35,303 nucleotides of DNA, from NCBI GenBank assembly GCA_031266015.1, contig JAISBU010000044.1, positions 1 to 35,303 on the forward strand. Reading direction: 5' to 3'. Shown piece after piece: positions 1-7,630 of this stretch. Made by a program: the position numbers and the translations under genes. The notes under the pieces were generated by a model. It was not told where the DNA came from and ran no database searches. It worked only from the letters and a program-made list of their open reading frames with translations. The first letter of the stretch is position 1. Every line of letters starts with the position of its first letter. This DNA comes from Prevotellaceae bacterium (GTDB taxonomy: Bacteria; Bacteroidota; Bacteroidia; Bacteroidales; UBA932).

Positions 1-1
1 C

Positions 2-457
2 GCCAACGGAACAACCTATTCGGCTATTGACTACCCGATGTTCCGCACGGCAGACGCCTACCTGATGGCTGCCGAAGCCATACTGCGCGGGGCAAGCGGA
101 AGCCGCGCCGATGCGTTGAACTACGTAAATGAAGTGCGCGACAGGGCTTACCTGTCGGGAGCGTATGGCAGCGGAACCGGAACCGGAACAACAGGGCGCA
201 TTGCAGACGCGCAGCTAACGCTCGATTTCATACTCGACGAGCGGGCACGGGAGCTGCATACCGAACTGGTACGCCGTACCGACCTTATCCGCTTCGGAAA
301 GTTTACGAAGGGCTACAGCTGGGACTGGAAAGGCAGCGACGGAGCAGCCGACAGCTATATCGGCAAGGATGTAGATGACAAGTACAAACTTTTTCCTATT
401 CCGCAGGAAGAATTTACAGTAAATCCGTACCTGACACAGAATTCGGATTTTGAATAG
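2..457 (+). CDS. RagB/SusD-family nutrient uptake outer membrane protein, C-terminal part
   Basis: The reading frame is open from the first bases of the window, so this is the 3' end of a longer gene (about 151 codons remain). The visible part has the typical SusD C-terminus: a TPR-like helix (DAYLMAAEAILR), a second helix with LDERARELHTEL followed by RRTDLIRFGKF, and the ending FPIPQEEFTVNP..TQN. Proteins of this family are surface lipoproteins that bind glycans and cap a SusC TonB-dependent channel. The partner SusC gene would be expected upstream, outside the window. Family assignment is secure; the substrate cannot be inferred from this fragment. Confidence 0.93.
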   Translation, partial: ANGTTYSAIDYPMFRTADAYLMAAEAILRGASGSRADALNYVNEVRDRAYLSGAYGSGTGTGTTGRIADAQLTLDFILDERARELHTELVRRTDLIRFGKFTKGYSWDWKGSDGAADSYIGKDVDDKYKLFPIPQEEFTVNPYLTQNSDFE

Positions 458-468
458 AATGTTGAATT

Positions 469-501
469 GGAGAAGTATCCATGTTATATGGGTACTTCTC
501 C
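469..501 (+). terminator. Hairpin after the susD-like gene
   Basis: A 9-bp perfect stem (GGAGAAGTA with TACTTCTCC) closes a loop that can pair further (CCAT/ATGG). It lies 12 bases after the susD-like stop codon and before the histidine phosphatase gene. Only a weak T-rich stretch (ATTTCT) follows, so it may be an attenuating hairpin or an mRNA end rather than a strong intrinsic terminator. Confidence 0.5.
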
Positions 502-531
502 ATTTCTATGGTTTAACAAAATTATCAGCCA

Positions 532-1797
532 ATGAAGCCGATTTATTCTTTTTTCATTCTCTTGCTTCTTTTCGCTCGTCCTGTAGCCGGTCAGACCTCA
601 AAGGAGGAACTCTTTGAAGCGCCGGAAAAAACGGGCGGGATATATTACGCCTACCCTGCGCTGGACATTAAGCCGCAAACGCCCGTCCCCGAAGGCTATG
701 CCCCTTTCTACATTGCGCATTTCGGGCGGCATGGCTCGCGCTACCTAATCGAAGATAACGACTACAAGCAAGCGTTGGATTTGTTTGAAGCGGCCATGAA
801 CAGCAATGCGCTTACGCCTTTGGGCATAGACGTGCATAAACGCTTATCCGAAGTGTGGAAAGAAGCCGAAGGGCGCGGCGGCGACCTCTCGCCGTTGGGA
901 GTGCGGCAGCAGCGGGGCATCGCCGAGCGCATGTTCCGGCTATACCCCGACGTTTTCAGGAAGAATACCCGGCTATCGGCGCGTTCAACCACCGTTGAGC
1001 GCTGCGTCCTTTCGATGGACACTTTCTGCGAAAGGCTGAAAGAACTCAACCCTGAGCTGCAAGCTGCGCGGGATACGAGCAACAGAAGCGCAAGATCCCT
1101 GAATTACCATACAGAGGCGGCTGTTGCCTTCCGGTCGGAAAGCGGTACTTGGAAAAAAGAATACGACAATTTTGAAAATGCGCACGTACAACCTCACCGT
1201 CTGGTGCGGTCTTTGTTTGCCGACACCGCCTTTGCCGCGGCAAAAATCAACCCTGCATCGCTCATGTGGGCGTTGTACCGGATTGCAAGCGATATGCAGA
1301 ATATGGAAACCCGGCTGTCTTTTTACGACATATTCGAGCAGCAAGAGCTATTCGACCTGTGGCAGTGTAAAAACTACAGCCTGTACGTTCAATACGCCAA
1401 CGCAGCGGCAAATGGCGGTATTATGATGGAAAATGCCAAGCCCCTCCTGAAAAATATAATCGAAAGCGCCAACCAAATCATCGAAACAAAAAGCTATGGC
1501 GCTTCTTTCCGGTTTGGGCACGACGGGAATATCATTCCCTTAGCCATGCTCCTGCACTTGCAGGGCTGCTACGGCAGCGTTTCGGAGTCATCGGAATATT
1601 ACAAAGCTTGGAGCGACTTCAAGGTGGCGCCTATGGCCGGCAACATACAAATCGTCTTTTTCCGAAAGGAAAGCTCGAAAGATATACTCGTCAAATTCCT
1701 GCTTAACGAAAACGAAATGCTCGTTCCACCCGTCAAAAGCAGCAACCTCCCCTACTATCGCTGGAAAGACGTTGTGGAATATTACAATTCTCTTTAA
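532..1797 (+). CDS. Secreted histidine-type phosphatase (MINPP/phytase-like)
   Basis: Branch-2 histidine acid phosphatase, 421 aa. A signal peptide is visible (residues 1-20, hydrophobic run IYSFFILLLLF, cleavage likely after AG|QT). The catalytic signature RHGSR sits at residues 66-70, with His67 as the likely nucleophile, and the proton-donor motif is HD at residues 330-331 (GHDGNI). Bacteroides homologues of this kind are multiple inositol polyphosphate phosphatases that release phosphate from phytate. Vertebrate MINPP has HAE where this protein has HD, so the substrate is not certain. It follows the susD-like gene after a hairpin and precedes the glycerophosphate locus, suggesting a shared theme of organic phosphate scavenging (inference). 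The start is the first ATG in frame and directly begins the signal peptide. Confidence 0.87.
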   Translation: MKPIYSFFILLLLFARPVAGQTSKEELFEAPEKTGGIYYAYPALDIKPQTPVPEGYAPFYIAHFGRHGSRYLIEDNDYKQALDLFEAAMNSNALTPLGIDVHKRLSEVWKEAEGRGGDLSPLGVRQQRGIAERMFRLYPDVFRKNTRLSARSTTVERCVLSMDTFCERLKELNPELQAARDTSNRSARSLNYHTEAAVAFRSESGTWKKEYDNFENAHVQPHRLVRSLFADTAFAAAKINPASLMWALYRIASDMQNMETRLSFYDIFEQQELFDLWQCKNYSLYVQYANAAANGGIMMENAKPLLKNIIESANQIIETKSYGASFRFGHDGNIIPLAMLLHLQGCYGSVSESSEYYKAWSDFKVAPMAGNIQIVFFRKESSKDILVKFLLNENEMLVPPVKSSNLPYYRWKDVVEYYNSL

Positions 1798-1887
1798 TCC
1801 AGAAAAATGTCATCTGCGTGACCTAAGCCATATCACGCGTGTGACCTTTCTAAACAGGTAGTTGAGAGGAGGGGCTGCTCGCGTGCT

Positions 1888-2670
1888 CTACACAATGGTC
1901 ATTTCAACGCCCATATTTTCCAGGGCGGTTACAAATTTTTCGCTTACCTTGTCATCCGTGATAATTTGATGTACCTTGTCAAAGGCGCAGATGCGCCCGA
2001 AGCCACGCCGCCCGAACTTCGACGAGTCGGCCAGCACAATGGTACGTTGTGCCGCCGCAATCATACCCTGGTTGACGTTGGCCTCCATCAAATTGCTGGT
2101 GGTGCAGCCGTACTCCAAGTCCAGTCCATCGACCCCAAGGAATAGCTTGCTGCACGAAAATTGCGAAAGCATTTGCTGTGCATAAGGTCCGTTCACTGAA
2201 GTGGATGTTTTTCGTACGATGCCGCCCAGCTGTATGATTTCGATATTCGGTTTTTTGCACAAGGTCATGGCCACGTTCAACGCCGACGTCAGCACGGTGA
2301 GCTGCCGCTTCTCTTCAATGATTTTGGCGAGGAAGAGCACGGTTGTTCCCGAAGCGATAATAATGGCGTCGTTATCTTGAATTAAGATGGACGCCTTCTG
2401 CGCGATGCGGCGCTTTTCCTCAACCATGATAAATTCTTTTTCGCTCACATTGATGTCTTTGGTCATGTAAGGATTGAGCAGGTTGATACTTCCGTGGGTG
2501 CGGAACAGCAGTTTCCGCTCCTCCAGCTGCTTCATGTCTTTCCGGAGTGTGACCGGCGATACGTCTAACGCTTCACATAAATCAGACACCCTGATTTCTC
2601 CTTCCTTGTTTAAGCGCTCAAGAATGTACTTGTGCCGCCATGCTATGGATTTTCTTTGGATAGCCGCCAT
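1888..2670 (-). CDS. glpR: DeoR-family transcriptional regulator, likely of the glp operon
   Basis: A 260-aa DeoR-type repressor. The N-terminal winged helix-turn-helix (about residues 12-70) includes RVSDLCEALDVSPVTLRKDM, followed by a DeoR sensor domain of the sugar-phosphate isomerase fold (IIIASGTTVLFLA; LGVDGLD; ADSSKFGRRGF). I chose the ATG at 2670 rather than the one at 2718 because a TATCTTTG -7 box lies at 2687-2694, inside the longer alternative. It is divergent from glpD across a 246-bp spacer containing phased repeats. Known GlpR proteins respond to glycerol-3-phosphate; assigning this protein to that role rests on family plus neighbourhood and is inference. Confidence 0.82.
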   Translation of the reverse strand: MAAIQRKSIAWRHKYILERLNKEGEIRVSDLCEALDVSPVTLRKDMKQLEERKLLFRTHGSINLLNPYMTKDINVSEKEFIMVEEKRRIAQKASILIQDNDAIIIASGTTVLFLAKIIEEKRQLTVLTSALNVAMTLCKKPNIEIIQLGGIVRKTSTSVNGPYAQQMLSQFSCSKLFLGVDGLDLEYGCTTSNLMEANVNQGMIAAAQRTIVLADSSKFGRRGFGRICAFDKVHQIITDDKVSEKFVTALENMGVEMTIV

Positions 2671-2686
2671 TAACGTTTGATTTTTA

Positions 2687-2694
2687 CAAAGATA
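2687..2694 (-). promoter_or_regulatory. -7 box of the glpR promoter
   Basis: TATCTTTG on the minus strand matches the Bacteroidetes -7 consensus TAnnTTTG, 16 bases upstream of the chosen ATG at 2670. No clear TTTG -33 element is present at the expected 19-21 bp distance. Its position supports the shorter GlpR start. Confidence 0.5.
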
Positions 2695-2820
2695 CGAGAT
2701 ATTGCAGACACTGGGCATGTTTATTAGCTGTTTCTTCTCTTTGGGTAGAAAATTTGCGTATTGATATTGAGATGATATTGAGAATATTAATGCATTAAAC
2801 GAAATGAAACAAAATGAAAA

Positions 2821-2886
2821 TGTTACTTTTTATTTAAGTAAATGTTACTTTATATTTAAATAAGTATTACTTTTACTTTTGTTTTA
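2821..2886 (+). repeat. Three phased 22-bp direct repeats, candidate GlpR operator
   Basis: Three consecutive units begin at 2821, 2843 and 2865. Units 1 and 2 start with TGTTACTTT and agree at 19 of 22 positions; unit 3 (starting TATTACTTTT) agrees with unit 1 at 14 of 22. Units 1 and 2 each contain an imperfect palindrome around TTTAA. Unit 3 overlaps the -7 box of glpD. The 22-bp period, about two helical turns, would put bound proteins on one face of the DNA. DeoR-family repressors often bind repeated sites; assigning this array to the adjacent regulator is inference. Confidence 0.6.
2874..2881 (+). promoter_or_regulatory. -7 box of the glpD promoter
   Basis: TACTTTTG fits TAnnTTTG, 35 bases before the glpD ATG at 2917. 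No TTTG or TTG is found 19-21 bp upstream; that position is occupied by the repeat array. Confidence 0.5.
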
Positions 2887-2916
2887 ATAATCCATTTGAA
2901 CGTTTGTTATTTTTTT

Positions 2917-4482
2917 ATGGCTATGGACAGGGACAGAATGATAGAAACCCTCAAAAAGAATCAAGTGTGGGATGTCGTGGTGGCAGGCGGCGGCGCAACC
3001 GGATTGGGCGTGGCGGTAGATGCGGCAACGCGCGGGTATAAGGTGGCGCTGCTTGAAATGGTTGACTTTGCAAAGGGAACGTCGTGCAAAAGCACCAAGT
3101 TGGTGCATGGCGGTGTGCGCTATTTGCAACACGGCGACGTGATGCTGGTGCTGGAAGCCTTGCGGGAGCGGGGACGCATGAAGCAAAATGCGCCTCACTT
3201 AGTCAAAGACCAAGCGTTTGTCATATCCAACTACACGTACTGGAATAACTTGCTGTATTTTTGTGGACTTACCTTTTATGATCTGCTTTCATTTGGTTTC
3301 GGATACGGTCGCAGTCGTTTCATTTCGGCTAAAAAAGTAATAAACCGGTTGCCTACGACCATCAAAAAAGGATTGAAAGGGGGAATTGTATACCACGACG
3401 GGCAGTTTGACGACGCGCGCATGGCGGTGAATCTGGCGCAGACTTGCGTGGAGCATGGCGGTGTTGTGGTGAACAGGGCAAAGGTCACGGCGATGCTGCA
3501 CGACGACACCGGAACAGTGTCGGGCGTGCGGTTTACCGATACCGAATCGGGTGAAGAAATCACGCTCCGGGCGCGTTGCGTGGTGAATGCCTGCGGCGTG
3601 TTTGTGGACGATGTGATGTCGATGGATTCGCCCGAACATAAGAAAATGGTTACGCCGAGCCAGGGCGTGCACCTGGTATTCGACAAAAAGTTCCTGCCGG
3701 GCGATTACGCCGTGATGATTCCGAAAACCAGCGATGGGCGGGTGCTGTTTGCCGTGCCCTGGCACGACAAGGTGGTGGTGGGTACCACCGATATTATGCG
3801 TCCTGTGGCGGAACTTGAGCCGCTGCCGCTGAAAGAAGAGGTTGATTTTATCCTGAATACGGCGGCGCTGTATTTTGAAACACCGCCGCAATATGCCGAT
3901 ATTCTCTCGGTTTTTGCCGGACAGCGTCCGCTGGCGGCGCCTAAGAGCAAAGGGAAAACGACGAAAGAACTGTCGCGCGGGCATAAAATCATGGTGTCGC
4001 CGCACAAATTAGTTACCATTACCGGCGGCAAGTGGACGTCGTACCGCCGCATGGGCGAAGATACGATAGATAAAGCCATCCGGCTGGGGCTGCTGGAAGC
4101 TAAGAAGTGCCGGACAAAAAATATGCGTATCCATGGCTACCGCCCTCACCCCGACCTGACTAATCATTTATATGTGTATGGCAGCGACGAACTGGCCATT
4201 TTGGACTTGGCAAACACGCATCCCAGCTATGCGAAAAAGTTGCACGGCGATTATCCCTATACGGTGGCGGAGGTCGTGTGGGCAGTGCGGCACGAGATGG
4301 CGCACGACGTGGAAGATGTGCTGGCGCGCCGCGTGCGGCTTTTGTACATCGACGCCCGCGCTGCCATAGCTGCCGCGCCGGTAGTGGCTATAGCAATGGC
4401 GAAAGAACGGCATAAGGGGCAGGACTGGATAGACCGGCAAATCGAAGATTTCACCGCCCTGGCAAAAAAATATTTACTGTAA
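2917..4482 (+). CDS. glpD: FAD-dependent glycerol-3-phosphate dehydrogenase
   Basis: Oxidises sn-glycerol-3-phosphate to dihydroxyacetone phosphate and passes electrons to the quinone pool at the inner membrane. The 521-aa length fits the family. The N-terminal Rossmann FAD site is VVVAGGGATGLGVAVD (from about residue 20), followed by the GlpD-typical GTSCKSTKLVHGGVRYLQ and, later, GGKWTSYRRM. The C-terminal all-alpha domain includes EVVWAVRHEMAHDVEDVLARR, the conserved helix of the family. An upstream in-frame TTG at 2896 is possible, but the ATG at 2917 gives the normal N-terminus; the ATG at 2923 is an alternative. It is the first gene of the probable glpD-glpT-glpQ-porin operon. Confidence 0.95.
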   Translation: MAMDRDRMIETLKKNQVWDVVVAGGGATGLGVAVDAATRGYKVALLEMVDFAKGTSCKSTKLVHGGVRYLQHGDVMLVLEALRERGRMKQNAPHLVKDQAFVISNYTYWNNLLYFCGLTFYDLLSFGFGYGRSRFISAKKVINRLPTTIKKGLKGGIVYHDGQFDDARMAVNLAQTCVEHGGVVVNRAKVTAMLHDDTGTVSGVRFTDTESGEEITLRARCVVNACGVFVDDVMSMDSPEHKKMVTPSQGVHLVFDKKFLPGDYAVMIPKTSDGRVLFAVPWHDKVVVGTTDIMRPVAELEPLPLKEEVDFILNTAALYFETPPQYADILSVFAGQRPLAAPKSKGKTTKELSRGHKIMVSPHKLVTITGGKWTSYRRMGEDTIDKAIRLGLLEAKKCRTKNMRIHGYRPHPDLTNHLYVYGSDELAILDLANTHPSYAKKLHGDYPYTVAEVVWAVRHEMAHDVEDVLARRVRLLYIDARAAIAAAPVVAIAMAKERHKGQDWIDRQIEDFTALAKKYLL

Positions 4483-4527
4483 AGTAGCTGCTATAAATAA
4501 CAACTTAACCTTAACAAATTACTGGTT

Positions 4528-5940
4528 ATGAAAAACTTTTTACAACCTCCGGCGCCCCGGTCGCCGATAGCCGATAAGGCAAAAGCAGACAGCGATTACA
4601 AGCGTATGCGCTGGCAGGTCTTTATCGGGATTTTTGTGGGCTACGCGGCGTACTATCTCGTGCGGAAAAACTTCTCGCTGGCCATGCCCTACCTGATAGA
4701 GATGGGCTTCTCGAAAGGCGATTTGGGAATAGCCTTCGCCTTTAACGGCATCGCTTACGGGCTGTCGAAATTCCTGATGGGCGGCATTTCCGACCGAAGC
4801 AACGCGCGGTTCTTCCTGCCCCTGGGACTGGCGTTAGCCTCCATCGCCACTATTCTGGCGGGCACGAGCATCGGCATGTACAACATTGCGGTGATGGCCG
4901 TGTTCCAGTTCCTGATAGGCTGGTTCGGCGGCATGGGTTGGCCTCCCTGCGGACGGGTGATGACGCACTGGTTCTCGGTAAAGGAACGCGGCACGAAAAT
5001 GGCGGTTTGGAACTTGGCGCATAACGTGGGCGGCGGCTTGCTGGGACAGGTCATAAAGTGGGGCATGCTGTTTGCCGTGTCGGTGGGCTTCTCATCGTTT
5101 GCATGGCGTTTCGGCATCTTTTTCTTTCCGGCCGGCATTGCGCTTGTCATTGCCCTGATTGCGCTTCTGATGATACGCGACAATCCCCAGTCGAAAGGTC
5201 TGCCGAGCATCGAGGAGTATAAAAACGACTATCCGCCCAACTATTCCGCCGAATCGGAGAAAATATTAACCACCCGGGAAATATTCTTCAAGTATGTGTT
5301 GAACAATAAAATGCTGTGGTTTGTGGCTATTGCCAACGCTTTCGTGTATTTCATCCGCTATGGGGTGCAGGACTGGGCGCCCACCTACTTTTCCGAAGTG
5401 AAAGGCTACTCGCAGGCGGAAATCAGCAATGCCTACTCGCTTTACGAATGGGCGGCCATTCCCGGCACGTTGCTGTGCGGCTGGGTGAGCGACAAGCTGT
5501 TTAGCGGGAAACGCGCCATGACCACCATCATCTTCATGCTTTTCGTGATGGCGGCTATTTTTGTATACTGGCTGAACCCTTACGGCAAAGTGGTCGATAC
5601 GGTGGCGCTGACGGCTATCGGGTTCTTTATTTATGGCCCGGTGATGCTGATAGGTGTTCATGCGCTGGATCTGGCGCCGAAAAACGCCGCCGGCACCTCG
5701 GCGGGATTGACGGGCTTCTTCGGCTATTTCGTGGGCACGTCGCTGCTGGCAAATATTGTAATGGGACAGGTGATAGAGCGCTACGGGTGGCCGCAGGGCT
5801 TTCAGCTGCTCATCGCCAGCTGCGTGCTGGCTATTATCCTCATGGCGTTCACCTACCGAAAGGAGAAGCGGTCGGGCGCGCCGCCGTTGCATAAGGCATC
5901 GCATGGCTCTATGTCGTTCATTTACAGGAAAAAGAAATAG
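4528..5940 (+). CDS. glpT: Glycerol-3-phosphate:phosphate antiporter (MFS, OPA family)
   Basis: A 470-aa inner-membrane protein with about 12 hydrophobic helices. It carries the organophosphate:phosphate antiporter signature GWFGGMGWPPCGRVMTHWF between helices 4 and 5. Arg46 (in YYLVRKNF) and Arg277 (in FIRYGVQDW) match the two substrate-phosphate-binding arginines of E. coli GlpT (Arg45 and Arg269 as I recall them), which favours glycerol-3-phosphate over hexose phosphates. It begins 45 bp after glpD and probably shares its transcript. It would import glycerol-3-phosphate made by the downstream phosphodiesterase in exchange for inorganic phosphate. Confidence 0.93.
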   Translation: MKNFLQPPAPRSPIADKAKADSDYKRMRWQVFIGIFVGYAAYYLVRKNFSLAMPYLIEMGFSKGDLGIAFAFNGIAYGLSKFLMGGISDRSNARFFLPLGLALASIATILAGTSIGMYNIAVMAVFQFLIGWFGGMGWPPCGRVMTHWFSVKERGTKMAVWNLAHNVGGGLLGQVIKWGMLFAVSVGFSSFAWRFGIFFFPAGIALVIALIALLMIRDNPQSKGLPSIEEYKNDYPPNYSAESEKILTTREIFFKYVLNNKMLWFVAIANAFVYFIRYGVQDWAPTYFSEVKGYSQAEISNAYSLYEWAAIPGTLLCGWVSDKLFSGKRAMTTIIFMLFVMAAIFVYWLNPYGKVVDTVALTAIGFFIYGPVMLIGVHALDLAPKNAAGTSAGLTGFFGYFVGTSLLANIVMGQVIERYGWPQGFQLLIASCVLAIILMAFTYRKEKRSGAPPLHKASHGSMSFIYRKKK

Positions 5941-5978
5941 TTATGATGGAGCAGCGTAACCCAGCTGGTTTGTACACT

Positions 5979-6068
5979 GTCGAAGTACTGCCCGATGCTT
6001 AGTCGAAGTACCACCCGGAGCTTAGTTGAAGCTCTGTCCGGAGTTTAGTCGAAGCACAACACAGGAAT
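5979..6068 (+). repeat. 23-bp tandem repeat between glpT and glpQ
   Basis: The core GT(C/T)GAAG recurs at 5979, 6002, 6025 and 6048, exactly 23 bases apart. Flanks are conserved too, of the form CTTAGTCGAAGTACC...CCCGGAG. The array sits in the 185-bp gap inside the glp operon. Its words resemble degenerate intergenic repeats elsewhere in this window (near 21730 and 28720). No coding potential is apparent. Confidence 0.7.
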
Positions 6069-6125
6069 GTTCTTATAAGCAAGTAACAAATTAATATCTA
6101 TTTACTAACAAAAAAACAATGTATC

Positions 6126-7595
6126 ATGAAAAGAATTCTTATCAAGACAATGGCGGTATGCGCCGTTGGAGGGATGCTGGCGTCGTGTGAGAAACAACAG
6201 TTCACCGACCAAAGGCAAGAAGTGACGCTGGTGGAAGCGCAGCTGAATGAACTGCCGCCCGACCTGCAAAAAGTGAGGGACTATGTGGTTCCCGACGCTA
6301 TTATGGCGCATCGCGGCTCTACCTTCTGGACGCCCGAAGAAACCGAAGCGGCATTCCGCTGGGCGCGTGAAATCGGCGCCGACTACCTGGAGCTAGACCT
6401 GCAATGCTCCAAAGACGGCGTAATCCTTGCGTTGCACGATGACAACCTGAAACGCACCACCGACATCGAAAACGTGTACGGCGAGTTTATTCCGACCACG
6501 CGGAAACAGTACTACCTTGACCACGGACTCACGAACGTAGAAGCGGAAACGCAGTTGGGAAAAGACAAAGCCACGTTCATCCCTTACTACGCGGCTTCCT
6601 ACATGTACGAGGAGTTGGCGAAGCTCGACGCCGGGACATGGTTTAACATCAAGCCCGAAGTCGGCGAACCCGAGCAGGCGCGTCCGGCTTTCGGCACCAT
6701 CAAGCAATACATTTCCACGCTGGAAGACGTGATACGCATTGCCGAAGGGAAAAAGTTGAAAAGAGATGTCAATGGCAACCGTGAGTTCACCGTTAAACCC
6801 ATTGACAAAAGCAAAGCCCAGATAGACCGGGCGTGGTTCGACGGCTCGGTGTCCTACGAAGTAGAATACGTGTTTGAATACGAAGACGAAATTGCTGCGC
6901 AGTGGAACGGCAACCGTCCGGGCATTTATCCGGAGTTTAAAGAGTCGTGGCTCAATCCTTCCGATATGGAGAAAAGAGTATATGCGGAGTTAGCCCGTCT
7001 CCACTGGAATATTATTACGGAGCCTGCATCTGCTAACGAGCCTTTTTATACCGGCGCAAATAACACCGTGAACGTGGGCAACACCAACGGCAAGGTCGTT
7101 TTACAAACCTTTGCCATCTCAAGCCTGGTGCGCACGGCAGAAGTCTTCGGCGGAAAGGTGCCCATGAACTTCCTGCTGTGGCCTAATTCGGGCTCGCTGC
7201 TCGAAGGCACGCCTTCGGAATACGTGTCGTCCATCAATTTGGCTATTGCCAACAAGGCGCACATCATTGGCCCCAGCATTGCCGGCGCGCCCAACAACTA
7301 CCCCGAAAGCAACCACGACTGGCAGGCCTACCTTATTAGTAAGGCGAAGCTGTTCAACCACCCGTACTCCTTCGACACCTATGAACAGATGAACAAGTAC
7401 TACGGCGTATGGGACAAGGGGCTGAAGACGGACTACAACTACAAGGATGCCGACGGCAAGGTGCGCCGCTACATCGACGGCATGTTCACCAACCACGCCG
7501 ACGCCACCCTGAAGTTCTATCATGACCAGGGTAAGACCGGCAAGTTCAAGGGAACGGAGAGTGCGCAGGACGTTTTAGTCAGGCTTGGATATTAA
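6126..7595 (+). CDS. glpQ: Lipoprotein glycerophosphodiester phosphodiesterase
   Basis: Hydrolyses glycerophosphodiesters (deacylated phospholipid headgroups) to glycerol-3-phosphate plus an alcohol. The signal peptide ends in a lipobox, GMLAS|C with Cys21 as the acylated residue, so the enzyme is membrane-anchored in the periplasm or at the surface. The GDPD domain follows: AHRG (His62), then YLELDLQCSKDG (Glu89 and Asp91 as metal ligands) and HDD (His104, the second catalytic histidine). At 489 aa it is clearly longer than E. coli GlpQ (about 360 aa); the extra length lies after the catalytic histidines, between about residues 110 and 330. The next gene starts 29 bp downstream. The reaction type is secure; the preferred headgroup is unknown. 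Confidence 0.9.
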   Translation: MKRILIKTMAVCAVGGMLASCEKQQFTDQRQEVTLVEAQLNELPPDLQKVRDYVVPDAIMAHRGSTFWTPEETEAAFRWAREIGADYLELDLQCSKDGVILALHDDNLKRTTDIENVYGEFIPTTRKQYYLDHGLTNVEAETQLGKDKATFIPYYAASYMYEELAKLDAGTWFNIKPEVGEPEQARPAFGTIKQYISTLEDVIRIAEGKKLKRDVNGNREFTVKPIDKSKAQIDRAWFDGSVSYEVEYVFEYEDEIAAQWNGNRPGIYPEFKESWLNPSDMEKRVYAELARLHWNIITEPASANEPFYTGANNTVNVGNTNGKVVLQTFAISSLVRTAEVFGGKVPMNFLLWPNSGSLLEGTPSEYVSSINLAIANKAHIIGPSIAGAPNNYPESNHDWQAYLISKAKLFNHPYSFDTYEQMNKYYGVWDKGLKTDYNYKDADGKVRRYIDGMFTNHADATLKFYHDQGKTGKFKGTESAQDVLVRLGY

Positions 7596-7630
7596 CATGA
7601 GGCGTTTAACTTTATAACAACGAAATGGAA

